From Ignavibacteriales bacterium (lineage in GTDB: Bacteria > Bacteroidota > Ignavibacteria > UBA10030 > SZUA-254), in the NCBI GenBank assembly GCA_016214905.1, contig JACRMQ010000007.1, positions 757,695 through 821,694 on the forward strand: a stretch of DNA of 64,000 nt, given 5' to 3'. The position numbers and the translations under genes are program-made. Within the stretch, counting starts at the first letter, position 1. Every line of letters begins with the position of its first letter. The notes beneath the pieces are model-generated. The model worked only from the letters and a program-made list of their open reading frames with translations, searched no databases and was not told the DNA's origin. Shown one piece after another: positions 1 through 6,915 of the stretch.

Positions 1-135
1 TTTCATTTTCTCGAGAGCTTCGTCACCGTCGCAAGCTTCATCAACATAGAAGCCGCGTTCTTCTAATTCGGCGCGGACAAGAGTTCTGAGTGTATCTTCA
101 TCGTCAACGATCAATATTTTTTGAGGATCCGGCAT
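1..135 (-). CDS. Response regulator receiver domain protein (partial, N-terminus only)
   Basis: Only the first 45 codons are inside the window; the gene continues off the left edge. The translation begins MPDPQKILIVDDEDTLRTLV, the typical first strand and acidic pocket (VDDED) of a CheY-like receiver, followed by the helix around ELEERGFYVDEACDGDEAL. Such domains take a phosphoryl group on an aspartate from a sensor kinase; that aspartate and any output domain lie outside the window, so the regulated process cannot be told. A perfect 14-bp palindrome (169-182) lies 34 nt upstream of the ATG and could be an operator. Confidence 0.9.
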   Translation of the reverse strand, partial: MPDPQKILIVDDEDTLRTLVRAELEERGFYVDEACDGDEALEKMK

Positions 136-168
136 TTATTCACCTTTTAAATTTTGATAAATATACAA

Positions 169-182
169 TTACGATATCGTAA
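169..182. promoter_or_regulatory. Perfect 14-bp palindrome upstream of the response regulator
   Basis: TTACGATATCGTAA is perfectly self-complementary. It lies between the response regulator start (135, minus) and tRNA-Arg (278, plus). Position and symmetry suit a dimeric regulator site; the binding protein is unknown. Confidence 0.3.
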
Positions 183-277
183 AAGCAAACAGGGAGGCGG
201 GCAGATCACATTGTTTGCTCGAAAGGAAGAAAAATGGTATATTTTTTCAGTCTGATAAATTATCCCTTTAAAAAACG

Positions 278-351
278 GGGCCCGTAGCTCAACTGGATAG
301 AGCAACAGCCTTCTAAGCTGTAGGTTACGCGTTCGATTCGCGTCGGGCCTA
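278..351 (+). tRNA. tRNA-Arg (anticodon TCT)
   Basis: A full cloverleaf can be drawn. Acceptor GGGCCCG pairs with CGGGCCT (first pair G:U), anticodon stem ACAGC/GCTGT encloses loop CTTCTAA with anticodon TCT, and T-arm ACGCG/CGCGT encloses TTCGATT. The discriminator is A351. CCA is not encoded. A hairpin with a T-run follows at 365-392. Confidence 0.95.
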
Positions 352-364
352 CTCAAGAATCCAC

Positions 365-392
365 AAACGCGGTATCATAGCTGCGTTTTTTT
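365..392 (+). terminator. Rho-independent terminator of tRNA-Arg(TCT)
   Basis: AAACGC (365-370) pairs with GCGTTT (383-388), with an inner G/C pair, and runs into a T-tract. It starts 14 nt after the tRNA. Confidence 0.6.
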
Positions 393-559
393 ATTGTTTT
401 AAAACGGATTCTATGGATTTCCTTACGGACTCCTCCTAAAAAGGTTCTCTCGTTACACTGGATAAAGCTTATTGACTCGAGAACCATCTTTAATATCCTT
501 TGGCTGAGGCAGTTATTGCAGAGGGCCGAATGGAGGTTGACTAACAAATAAGAAAAGGA

Positions 560-640
560 GTCATTCCGAACTTGTTTCGGAATCTGAATATCGCAAAACG
601 GTTTGCTCTTGTATAGATGCTGAAATAAATTCAGCATGAC
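560..640. repeat. Dispersed intergenic double-hairpin (REP/MITE-like) repeat
   Basis: This 81-bp unit starts GTCATTCCGAA and ends TTCAGCATGAC, so its outer ends are GTCAT/ATGAC inverted. It contains two hairpins: ATTCCGAA/TTTCGGAAT (564-582) and ATGCTGAA/TTCAGCAT (617-624 with 630-637). Reading it on the minus strand gives the MLNLFQHL...KQVRND pseudo-peptide that is commonly mis-annotated in bacterial genomes; I treat this as a non-coding dispersed repeat. The rest of 353-772 holds no gene I can support; it has a 7-bp inverted repeat GGTTCTC/GAGAACC (443-449 with 479-485) and two TTTTGTACA copies. Confidence 0.55.
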
Positions 641-772
641 CCTGAATTTTTTGGTCAATCCCCAAACGAGAAAACCATCTTAAGTGACAACCACACACAC
701 TCTTTCTTGTTTAAACAACTTTCCCTTTTGTACAAATTGTAACAAAAATTGTTTTTCTTAGCCAGTTTTGTA

Positions 773-806
773 CAGAAAAGAAAACCCCAACCGGAATAGC
801 TGGGGC
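773..806 (-). terminator. Terminator of the T9SS cargo gene
   Basis: On the minus strand CCCCA (revcomp of 801-805) pairs with TGGGG (revcomp of 785-789), followed by TTTTCTTTT. It lies 24 nt past the stop of the 830-1657 gene. Confidence 0.6.
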
Positions 807-829
807 TCATATTTCATACAAGAACTTTA

Positions 830-1657
830 CTAACGCATTAATATCATTTTCTTGGTTTGGATAAAATCTCCCGCTGATAATTTATAAAAATATACACCGC
901 TTGGAACGTTATTAGCACTCCATGTTACAGTATATTCACCTTGTTGTTTTTTGTCTTGAACAAGCGTTGCTACTTCTCTGCCAAGCACATCATAGACTTT
1001 AAGTGTGATGAAACTTTCTTTTGGTACTGAGAATGATATTTTTGTTTGTGGGTTGAAGGGGTTGGGATAATTTTGAAACAATTGAAAATTATATAGTTGA
1101 CTAACTATGTTGGGGGCATAGACTAATGTTCCGAATTCCTTCCCATTTATTTTTGCATAAATAAGTGTAGACCGATATGGCCAACCACCACCATAATTTT
1201 CCTGAGAAATTATACCGAATCCGAATGCAAAACCACAAACACCATCCGTGGGTCCAGCATATAGAACACAGGTTGGAATACCAAGTATCGTATCAAATTT
1301 GGATGAATTTGAATGTGATAGGTCATATATGATTGATTCATGTCCTGGGTCTACCCAAGCGCAAACATATCCACTTGATGTATCTATCCGCTGATAATAG
1401 ACAGATGGGTATATGTTACTTGTGAATGCATAATATCTGATTCCGTTTGACATAATAGAATCATGCAATATTTCCCACTTCTCGTAATACATATGAGAAG
1501 GTGGATTGCTAATCCCATTTCTCCAATCAAATTGCCACACATTTCCAACTTGGAGAGGATAGAAAGATGTCAACGAATTTTTTAATTGAGAAATGGCTTT
1601 CGAAGAAAGGAGAGTCAATGTACAAAATAAAATGTAGGCTGAAATATATAGTTTCAT
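830..1657 (-). CDS. Secreted protein of unknown function with T9SS type A sorting domain
   Basis: A 275-residue protein. Residues 1-23 form a signal peptide (KLYISAYILFCTLTLLSSKA, cleavage near ISQ). Residues about 25-190 are an aromatic-rich beta domain that I do not recognise. The last 80 residues are a type IX sorting domain: NYPNPFNPQTKISF, KVYDVLGREVATL, GVYFYKLSAGDF, then the basic end TKKMILMR. By family knowledge this domain directs export through T9SS and is usually cleaved on surface attachment. A consensus-like promoter (complement 1737-1765) and a terminator (773-806) make it a single-gene transcript. The processing and localisation call is strong; the molecular function is unknown. 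Confidence 0.85.
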   Translation of the reverse strand: MKLYISAYILFCTLTLLSSKAISQLKNSLTSFYPLQVGNVWQFDWRNGISNPPSHMYYEKWEILHDSIMSNGIRYYAFTSNIYPSVYYQRIDTSSGYVCAWVDPGHESIIYDLSHSNSSKFDTILGIPTCVLYAGPTDGVCGFAFGFGIISQENYGGGWPYRSTLIYAKINGKEFGTLVYAPNIVSQLYNFQLFQNYPNPFNPQTKISFSVPKESFITLKVYDVLGREVATLVQDKKQQGEYTVTWSANNVPSGVYFYKLSAGDFIQTKKMILMR

Positions 1658-1736
1658 TGAAATCTCTTGATCCTTTATAGCGCAACTGTCTAACTACTAA
1701 TTATCTTGCGCAGTTGTATATCTATGTAATCGCAAT

Positions 1737-1765
1737 AATGTAATTGAATGTTTTGTAAAAGTCAA
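1737..1765 (-). promoter_or_regulatory. Sigma70-type promoter for the T9SS cargo gene
   Basis: On the minus strand TTGACT (revcomp of 1760-1765) and TACATT (revcomp of 1737-1742) are separated by exactly 17 nt. The predicted start near 1730 gives a leader of about 70 nt. Confidence 0.55.
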
Positions 1766-1796
1766 CCAACATTCGCCCCGACTGATGACATTCTTA

Positions 1797-1829
1797 TTTC
1801 ATCAAAACCATTTTTTAGTTTGGATAAAT
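1797..1829 (-). pseudogene. Remnant of a T9SS C-terminal tail (frameshifted)
   Basis: On the minus strand, just after the response regulator stop, the sequence reads TTT ATC CAA ACT AAA AAA TGG TTT TGA TGA. Adding one A to the six-A run would give FIQTKKMVLMK-stop, nearly identical to the real tail FIQTKKMILMR of the neighbouring gene. No upstream part of such a gene remains, so this is probably the end of a deleted cargo gene. Confidence 0.4.
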
Positions 1830-1836
1830 TTTCGAA

Positions 1837-2202
1837 CTATCGATGGGCAAGATTCTCGATATTGTAACGCAAGGTTTCCAAATCGTATGGTTTTGTCATG
1901 AACTCGTCGGCGCCGCCATCGTGCGACATGATCTTATGTTTTAAATCGGCGTATGCCGTGAGCATGATTGTTTTTGTGGCAGGATATTCTTTTTTTATGA
2001 ACGATAACACGCCGAAGCCGTCAACCTTCGGCATTCTGATATCAAGTACAGCAATATCGTATTTACCTTTTTGCAATAATGAAATAGCATCGGCGCCGTT
2101 TTCAACAAAGTCGACTGAAAATCCAAATGTACGAAGCTCCTTCGTTAGAATGCCGCCAAGTGTAGAATCATCGTCTGCTAATAGAACGTTAATTACCGAC
2201 AT
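1837..2202 (-). CDS. Single-domain response regulator (CheY-like)
   Basis: A 121-residue protein that is only a receiver domain. The acidic pocket is LLADDDST (residues 7-14), the phospho-acceptor lies in VLDIRMPKVDGFG (about residue 53), the switch threonine is in MLTAYAD (about 81) and the conserved lysine in FMTKPYDL (about 104). There is no output domain, so it probably signals through protein contact, as CheY or Spo0F do. A strong promoter lies upstream (complement 2266-2294). No kinase gene is adjacent. The class is sure; the pathway is unknown. Confidence 0.92.
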   Translation of the reverse strand: MSVINVLLADDDSTLGGILTKELRTFGFSVDFVENGADAISLLQKGKYDIAVLDIRMPKVDGFGVLSFIKKEYPATKTIMLTAYADLKHKIMSHDGGADEFMTKPYDLETLRYNIENLAHR

Positions 2203-2265
2203 AAATCCCCGCTTTATTTATTAATATCAATGTTTAAAACGTCTTATCCGCTTTATAATGAGGTT

Positions 2266-2294
2266 ATTGTAAGAAATTACTGAATCAAAGTCAA
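2266..2294 (-). promoter_or_regulatory. Sigma70-type promoter for the single-domain response regulator
   Basis: TTGACT (revcomp of 2289-2294), 17 nt, then TACAAT (revcomp of 2266-2271). The predicted start is about 57 nt upstream of the ATG. Confidence 0.6.
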
Positions 2295-2337
2295 CATTAT
2301 TCCGGTAAATGGGTCCATCCTGCCACTAAAAATAAAA

Positions 2338-2362
2338 AACCCTCAACATTTTCGTTGAGGGT
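2338..2362 (-). terminator. Rho-independent terminator (minus strand) without an intact gene before it
   Basis: AACCCTCAAC (2338-2347) pairs with GTTGAGGGT (2354-2362). On the minus strand the hairpin is followed by TTTTTTATTTTTAG. The only minus-strand sequence it could serve is the decayed T9SS tail at 2464-2532. Confidence 0.6.
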
Positions 2363-2463
2363 ACACCTAATCCACAATATGAAATACTTAACTCCCATAT
2401 ATATCTCTAACGGCATCAGATAATAAAAGTTTCATGCGGTAATTCCTCTAGAAAATTAGAATA

Positions 2464-2532
2464 TCATCTCATCAAAATAATTTTCTTAATTTCTACAAAC
2501 TCAGTTGCAAAACTGCCGATTAAACACTGATC
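2464..2532 (-). pseudogene. Remnant of a T9SS cargo gene (C-terminal tail only)
   Basis: Minus-strand codons ending at stop 2464-2466 read GSFATEFVEIKKIILMR, which is the classic end of a type IX sorting domain (compare GDFIQTKKMILMR in the 830-1657 gene). Only 23 open codons remain before an in-frame TAG at 2533-2535. The terminator at 2338-2362 would have ended the original transcript. I infer a gene largely lost by deletion or recombination. Confidence 0.5.
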
Positions 2533-2565
2533 CTACAGAAAAAATCCATATTCCAAAATTTATTC

Positions 2566-2594
2566 TTGATTATCTTACGGTTTTTGAGTATCTT
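2566..2594 (+). promoter_or_regulatory. Promoter of the tRNA-His/tRNA-Glu unit
   Basis: TTGATT (2566-2571), 17 nt, TATCTT (2589-2594), 18 nt before the tRNA-His 5' end. Confidence 0.5.
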
Positions 2595-2611
2595 TATAAG
2601 CGCCAAACCAT

Positions 2612-2686
2612 GGTGTCCATAGTTCAGTTGGTTAGAACGCCAGGTTGTGGCCCTGGAGGTCGTGGGTTCAAATCCCACTGGACACC
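2612..2686 (+). tRNA. tRNA-His (anticodon GTG)
   Basis: Acceptor GTGTCCA (2613-2619) pairs with TGGACAC (2679-2685). The histidine-specific extra G at -1 (2612) faces C73 (2686). Anticodon stem CCAGG/CCTGG encloses TTGTGGC, anticodon GTG. CCA is not encoded. Confidence 0.95.
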
Positions 2687-2743
2687 CAAAAATATTTCCA
2701 ATTTTCAATTGTAAATCGACAATTGTCAATTGACAATTATTCC

Positions 2744-2816
2744 GCCCCCATCGTCTAGAGGCCTAGGACACGAGCTTTTCAAGCTTGTAACACCGGTTCG
2801 AATCCGGTTGGGGGCA
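2744..2816 (+). tRNA. tRNA-Glu (anticodon TTC)
   Basis: Acceptor GCCCCCA pairs with TGGGGGC, anticodon stem CGAGC/GCTTG encloses TTTTCAA (anticodon TTC), and T-arm ACCGG/CCGGT encloses TTCGAAT. The discriminator is A2816. It lies 57 nt after tRNA-His and probably shares its transcript. No terminator is visible before the next gene 32 nt on. Confidence 0.95.
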
Positions 2817-2848
2817 CTTAAAGTGCACAGCAATTATAAACCATTCGG

Positions 2849-3823
2849 ATGAGAGCTATTATTCCCGTTGCCGGTTTCGGTACCCGGTTGCGGCCACATA
2901 CATATACGCTTCCTAAAGTCCTGCTGAATGTTGCAGGCAAGCCGATCATAGGCCATATCCTCGATAAAATTGTAGAAGATGGTTTTGATGAAGCCACCAT
3001 AATCGTTGGAAACATGGGAGAAAAAATCCGCGACTTCGCCACATCAAACTACAAAATCAACTTCGATTTTGTTGAACAATCGGAACCGAAAGGATTGGCT
3101 CACGCAATTTCATTAGCGAGGAAAACTTTTACAACCGAACCGATATTAATAATTTTGGGCGACACGATTTTTGATGTTAATTTAAAACCGATATTAAAAG
3201 AGCCACTCTCTTCTTTGGGTGTTAAAAAAGTTCAAGACCCTCGCAGGTTCGGTGTTGTTGAGATGAAAAATGGATTGGTTGCGAAGCTGATTGAAAAACC
3301 GGAGAACCCAACCAGCAATCTGGCTTTGGTGGGATTGTACTGGATACGTAATCCGTTCTTGCTCGATCAATGTATTGAAGAGTTGTTCAAAAATAATAAG
3401 AAGACAAAAGGCGAGTATCAATTGACCGACGCGCTGCAATCGATGGTTGAAAAAGGTGAAAAAGTAAAAACGTTCAACGTAGAGGGATGGTACGATTGCG
3501 GCAAACCCGAAACATTGCTTGCCACTAACCGGCATTTGTTGGATAAACTTCCTCACCGCAAAAATCGCGACGGCGTTGTAATAAATCCACCAGTATTCAT
3601 TGCCGAAGATGCGAAAATCAGCCGGTCAATCATCGGACCTTATGCTACAATCGCATCGGGTGCAACTATTGAAGATTCCATCATTCGAAATTCAATTGTG
3701 AGTGATGATTCGCAGGTGCATTGCGCCCTTCTTGAAGATTCACTTGTCGGTGATAACTCGATAGTTCGGGGGAATTTTCAAAAAATCAATATAGGCGATT
3801 CATCAGAAATCGAATTTCATTAA
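2849..3823 (+). CDS. Sugar-phosphate nucleotidyltransferase
   Basis: A 324-residue protein of the NTP-transferase family (RmlA/GlmU-N/GDP-mannose pyrophosphorylase type). It would join a sugar 1-phosphate and an NTP to an NDP-sugar plus pyrophosphate, in the cytoplasm. The N-terminal loop [18 protein letters not shown] (residues 9-26) is the nucleotide-binding signature with catalytic Arg and Lys. GDTIFD (about residue 98) carries the metal Asp, and EKPENP and GWYDCGKPE are further family motifs. Residues from about 245 on form hexapeptide turns ([24 protein letters not shown]), a left-handed beta-helix. The exact sugar and base cannot be told. It lies 15 nt before metK, so the two are probably cotranscribed. 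Confidence 0.88.
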   Translation: MRAIIPVAGFGTRLRPHTYTLPKVLLNVAGKPIIGHILDKIVEDGFDEATIIVGNMGEKIRDFATSNYKINFDFVEQSEPKGLAHAISLARKTFTTEPILIILGDTIFDVNLKPILKEPLSSLGVKKVQDPRRFGVVEMKNGLVAKLIEKPENPTSNLALVGLYWIRNPFLLDQCIEELFKNNKKTKGEYQLTDALQSMVEKGEKVKTFNVEGWYDCGKPETLLATNRHLLDKLPHRKNRDGVVINPPVFIAEDAKISRSIIGPYATIASGATIEDSIIRNSIVSDDSQVHCALLEDSLVGDNSIVRGNFQKINIGDSSEIEFH

Positions 3824-3837
3824 CCTTAGGAAAATCT

Positions 3838-4992
3838 ATGTCATATCTTTTTACTTCTGAGTCCGTATCCGAAGGACATCCTGATAAAGTCTGCGATCAG
3901 ATTTCGGATGGAGTGTTAGATTCATTACTTCATCAGGATCCTCTGTCGCGTGTTGCGTGCGAATGTTTTGTAACCACCGGTTTGGTTCTTGTTGGCGGTG
4001 AGGTTACCACCAAGGGATATGTTGATGTTCAGAAAATTGTCCGCGATGTTGTTAAAGATATCGGTTACACCGAAGCAGGGGTAGGATTCGATGCCGATTC
4101 TTGCGCTGTGCTTTCCACTTTGCATTCTCAATCTCCCGATATCGCTCAGGGTGTTGATACAGGCGGAGCGGGTGATCAGGGTATGATGTTCGGATATGCG
4201 TGCAGTGAAACCCCAGAATTAATGCCGATGCCGATAATGTTCTCGCACAAACTTGTTAAGAGGTTGGCAGATATACGGAAAAAAGAAAATGGTTTGATGC
4301 CGTATATCCGCCCCGATTCAAAATCGCAAGTGACAATCGAATATGAAGGTAAGAAACCGATTAGAGTTCATACGGTAGTAGTATCAACCCAACACGCGCC
4401 CAATGTTACACAAAAGAAGATCAAGAGCGATATCATAGAAAATGTCGTAAAAAAAGTCATCCCCAAAAATCTATTAGATAAAAACACGAAATATTTTGTC
4501 AACCCAACAGGCATGTTTGAAATCGGCGGACCTCACGGCGACAGCGGATTAACGGGAAGAAAAATTGTCGTTGATACATACGGCGGACGCGCGCCTCATG
4601 GCGGCGGAGCGTTTTCGGGAAAAGATCCGACAAAAGTTGATCGAAGTGCCGCTTATGCCGCACGGCATCTTGCCAAGAATATCGTCGCATCAGGTTTGGC
4701 AAGCGAATGCCAAATTCAGGTTGCCTACGCAATCGGAGTGAAACATCCTGTTTCAATTCATGTGCAAACATACGGAACAGGCATTATCCCGGATTACGAA
4801 CTTGAGCAATTCATTAAAAAGAATATTGTTGAAGGCGGACCTATTGATATGACACCGCGTGGAATAATAAAACGTTTGAATCTTCGCCGGCCTATCTACA
4901 GGAAATCTGCAGCGTATGGACACTTTGGACGAACCGAGAAAGAATTCTCATGGGAGAAGTTGGACCTAGTTAAACTGTTCAATAAGCTTTAA
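3838..4992 (+). CDS. metK: S-adenosylmethionine synthetase
   Basis: A 384-residue methionine adenosyltransferase, the usual bacterial length. It makes SAM from methionine and ATP. Clear signatures are [18 protein letters not shown] (residues 6-23, ATP and Mg binding), [12 protein letters not shown] (about 116) and [19 protein letters not shown] (about 256-274, the P-loop-like segment). It begins 15 nt after the nucleotidyltransferase and ahcY follows 150 nt later, so the SAM-making and SAH-recycling genes are neighbours. The 4993-5141 gap shows no SAM riboswitch core that I can recognise. Confidence 0.97.
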   Translation: MSYLFTSESVSEGHPDKVCDQISDGVLDSLLHQDPLSRVACECFVTTGLVLVGGEVTTKGYVDVQKIVRDVVKDIGYTEAGVGFDADSCAVLSTLHSQSPDIAQGVDTGGAGDQGMMFGYACSETPELMPMPIMFSHKLVKRLADIRKKENGLMPYIRPDSKSQVTIEYEGKKPIRVHTVVVSTQHAPNVTQKKIKSDIIENVVKKVIPKNLLDKNTKYFVNPTGMFEIGGPHGDSGLTGRKIVVDTYGGRAPHGGGAFSGKDPTKVDRSAAYAARHLAKNIVASGLASECQIQVAYAIGVKHPVSIHVQTYGTGIIPDYELEQFIKKNIVEGGPIDMTPRGIIKRLNLRRPIYRKSAAYGHFGRTEKEFSWEKLDLVKLFNKL

Positions 4993-5075
4993 GAGCCGGA
5001 ATTTGATTTAAGATTCACGTATCACGATACAAGGTTCATGGTATGAGATCTAATTTAATGTCAACCATGAATTAA

Positions 5076-5123
5076 CAAAAATTCATAACTCATAACTCAT
5101 AATTTATAACTAATCACTATCAC
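5076..5123. repeat. Short tandem AT-rich repeat between metK and ahcY
   Basis: The intergenic sequence contains several near-copies of ATTCATAACTCATAACT and ATAACTAATCACT. The stretch is low-complexity and looks like intergenic debris rather than a structured leader. No promoter or riboswitch was recognised in 4993-5141. Confidence 0.4.
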
Positions 5124-5141
5124 TCAACCATTCACAAAGCT

Positions 5142-6422
5142 ATGGATCACAAAAAAGGAAAATACAAAGTTAAAGATATTAAGCTCGCGGCGGAAGGCAA
5201 ACAATTAATCGCCTGGGCAGAATCGAGAATGCCGGTTTTAATGGCATTACGCGAAAAATATAAAAGAACAAAACCGTTAAAAGGATACCGCATTGCCGGT
5301 TGCCTGCATGTAACAAAAGAAACCGCAGTGCTTGTAAAGACATTTGTTGAAGCCGGAGCCGAAGTTTGCTGGAGCGGCTGCAATCCTCTTTCTACTAACG
5401 ATGCGGTGGCATCTGCCCTTGCGGCTGATGGAGTTTCGATCTTCGCGTGGCATGGTATGTCTGTAAAAGAATTTTACTGGTGCATAGAAGAAACTTTAAA
5501 GATTCATCCCAATCTTACTCTTGATGATGGTGCCGATTTGATATTCACCATCCATAATAAACATCCCGAGTTTGCAGAAAAATATGTTATAGGCGGAACT
5601 GAAGAGACTACAACCGGAGTTCACCGGCTGCGTGCAATGGCGGCAGACGGCGCATTGAAATATCCGGTTATCGCTGTGAACGATGCCGAAACGAAATGGG
5701 ATTTCGATAACGTTTACGGTACAGGTCAATCTACATTGGATGGAATTCTCCGCGCGACAAGTATCTTGTTAGCCGGAAAGAATGTTGTTGTTGCAGGTTA
5801 CGGACATTGCGGTAAAGGTGTGGCAATGAGGGCTAAAGGACTTGGCGCCAACGTGATTGTTACCGAAGTGAAACCGACAGCCGCACTCAAAGCGACGCTT
5901 GAAGGTATGCGCGTGATGAAGATGGATGATGCCGCAAAAATCGGTGATGTATTCATTACAGCAACAGGCGTTAAGGATGTTATAGTGGATCGCCATTTCA
6001 AAATGATGAAAGAAGGCGCTATCGTTTGCAACACAGGCCATTATGATTGCGAAATTAATCTTAATCATCTCGGTAAACTTGCAAAAGGAATAAAAGAGAT
6101 GCGTGCTAATAACGAGCAATATTCTTTGAAGAATGGAAACCGGATTTATGTTCTTGCCAAAGGCAGATTGGTGAATCTTGCCGCGGCAGAAGGGCATCCG
6201 TCGGAAGTTATGGATATGTCGTTTGCGAATCAGTTCATGTCTCAGCTAAAACTTGCCGAGCTTCATAAAAAAGGTAAGCGATTAGACAACAAAGTACACG
6301 ATATTTCCGTCGAACAAGATCAGGAAATTGCAACCGTTAAATTAGCCACGATGGGAATGAAGATCGATAAACTTACTCCCGAGCAGAAAAAGTATATGGA
6401 CGACTATAGTTCCGGAACATAA
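5142..6422 (+). CDS. ahcY: Adenosylhomocysteinase (S-adenosylhomocysteine hydrolase)
   Basis: A 426-residue NAD-dependent enzyme that splits S-adenosylhomocysteine into adenosine and homocysteine and so relieves product inhibition of methyltransferases. Motifs are AGCLHVTKETAVLV (about residue 52), GCNPLSTNDAVA (about 80), EETTTGVHRL (about 155), the Rossmann loop VVAGYGHCGKGVAMRAKGLGA (about 213-233), TGHYDCEIN and the C-terminal KLATMGMKIDKLTPEQKKYM with the NAD-contacting lysine and tyrosine. It pairs functionally with metK upstream and the trans-sulfuration enzyme downstream. A strong terminator follows. Confidence 0.97.
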   Translation: MDHKKGKYKVKDIKLAAEGKQLIAWAESRMPVLMALREKYKRTKPLKGYRIAGCLHVTKETAVLVKTFVEAGAEVCWSGCNPLSTNDAVASALAADGVSIFAWHGMSVKEFYWCIEETLKIHPNLTLDDGADLIFTIHNKHPEFAEKYVIGGTEETTTGVHRLRAMAADGALKYPVIAVNDAETKWDFDNVYGTGQSTLDGILRATSILLAGKNVVVAGYGHCGKGVAMRAKGLGANVIVTEVKPTAALKATLEGMRVMKMDDAAKIGDVFITATGVKDVIVDRHFKMMKEGAIVCNTGHYDCEINLNHLGKLAKGIKEMRANNEQYSLKNGNRIYVLAKGRLVNLAAAEGHPSEVMDMSFANQFMSQLKLAELHKKGKRLDNKVHDISVEQDQEIATVKLATMGMKIDKLTPEQKKYMDDYSSGT

Positions 6423-6453
6423 TTCTGTGAGTGGTTAGTTGTAAGTGGTAAAT

Positions 6454-6483
6454 AAAAAAGGTGACCGTGTGGTCATCTTTTTT
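6454..6483 (+). terminator. Rho-independent terminator of ahcY
   Basis: AAAAAAGGTGACC (6454-6466), loop GTGT, GGTCATCTTTTTT (6471-6483), with one G:U pair and a T-run. It is symmetric enough to work also for the convergent 6514-6864 gene. Confidence 0.8.
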
Positions 6484-6513
6484 GTTATATTAACACTATT
6501 TAGGATGATTCAA

Positions 6514-6864
6514 TCAGGTTTTCCGATCAGTTATATTGACCTCAGGCTGCCATCTTCGTTCATTGCACTTAGGGCAATTCAAGTATTTCGAGTTTGGAGT
6601 ATGCGGGCTAAAGAAATCAATAAGGGCTGAGATTTTAAATTCATTACCGCAATCAACACAGCGATAAACAGTATTTCGTGCGTGTTGCCGAACAATAAAA
6701 AACAACATACCTCCAACACCAATAATTAACCAGGCGATAAAACCAACGGGCCAGAGAATTAGCGCCATTAAATATGCACTTATCGCTAATGTCGTAGTGA
6801 CCAACAATATTCGGATGACAATATTTTTCCATCCAGCATTAGTATGTTCAGTATCTGAGTCCAT
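6514..6864 (-). CDS. Two-helix membrane protein with a C-terminal zinc ribbon
   Basis: A 116-residue protein, not assigned to a named family. Residues about 15-37 and 40-60 are hydrophobic helices joined by a short turn. A cytoplasmic zinc ribbon follows, with CVDCGNEF (about residue 74) and CPKCNERRW (about 96). The ribbon suggests metal binding or contact with nucleic acid or protein at the membrane. The minus-strand gene lies between convergent ahcY and the trans-sulfuration enzyme. Start ATG 6864 fits because the N-terminus is short and polar before helix 1. Confidence 0.7.
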   Translation of the reverse strand: MDSDTEHTNAGWKNIVIRILLVTTTLAISAYLMALILWPVGFIAWLIIGVGGMLFFIVRQHARNTVYRCVDCGNEFKISALIDFFSPHTPNSKYLNCPKCNERRWQPEVNITDRKT

Positions 6865-6915
6865 ATGAATCCTCTCATTTCAAAAAAATATCAGCTTGAG
6901 TATATTGTAAATTAA

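Noticed and set aside
353-658. 101-residue frame on the minus strand (MLNLFQHL...KQVRND)
   Set aside because: The frame is made by the hairpin repeat at 560-640 and flanking non-coding DNA; this pseudo-peptide is a well-known annotation artefact of dispersed repeats.
2505-2729. Overlapping frames on both strands across 2505-2729
   Set aside because: They cover tRNA-His and its promoter; the peptides are translations of the tRNA.
4993-5141. SAM or SAH riboswitch between metK and ahcY
   Set aside because: The gap is made of short AT-rich repeats; I could not find a pseudoknot or kink-turn core.
6445-6630. 61-residue plus-strand frame after ahcY
   Set aside because: It starts in the ahcY terminator and is antisense to the zinc-ribbon membrane gene.
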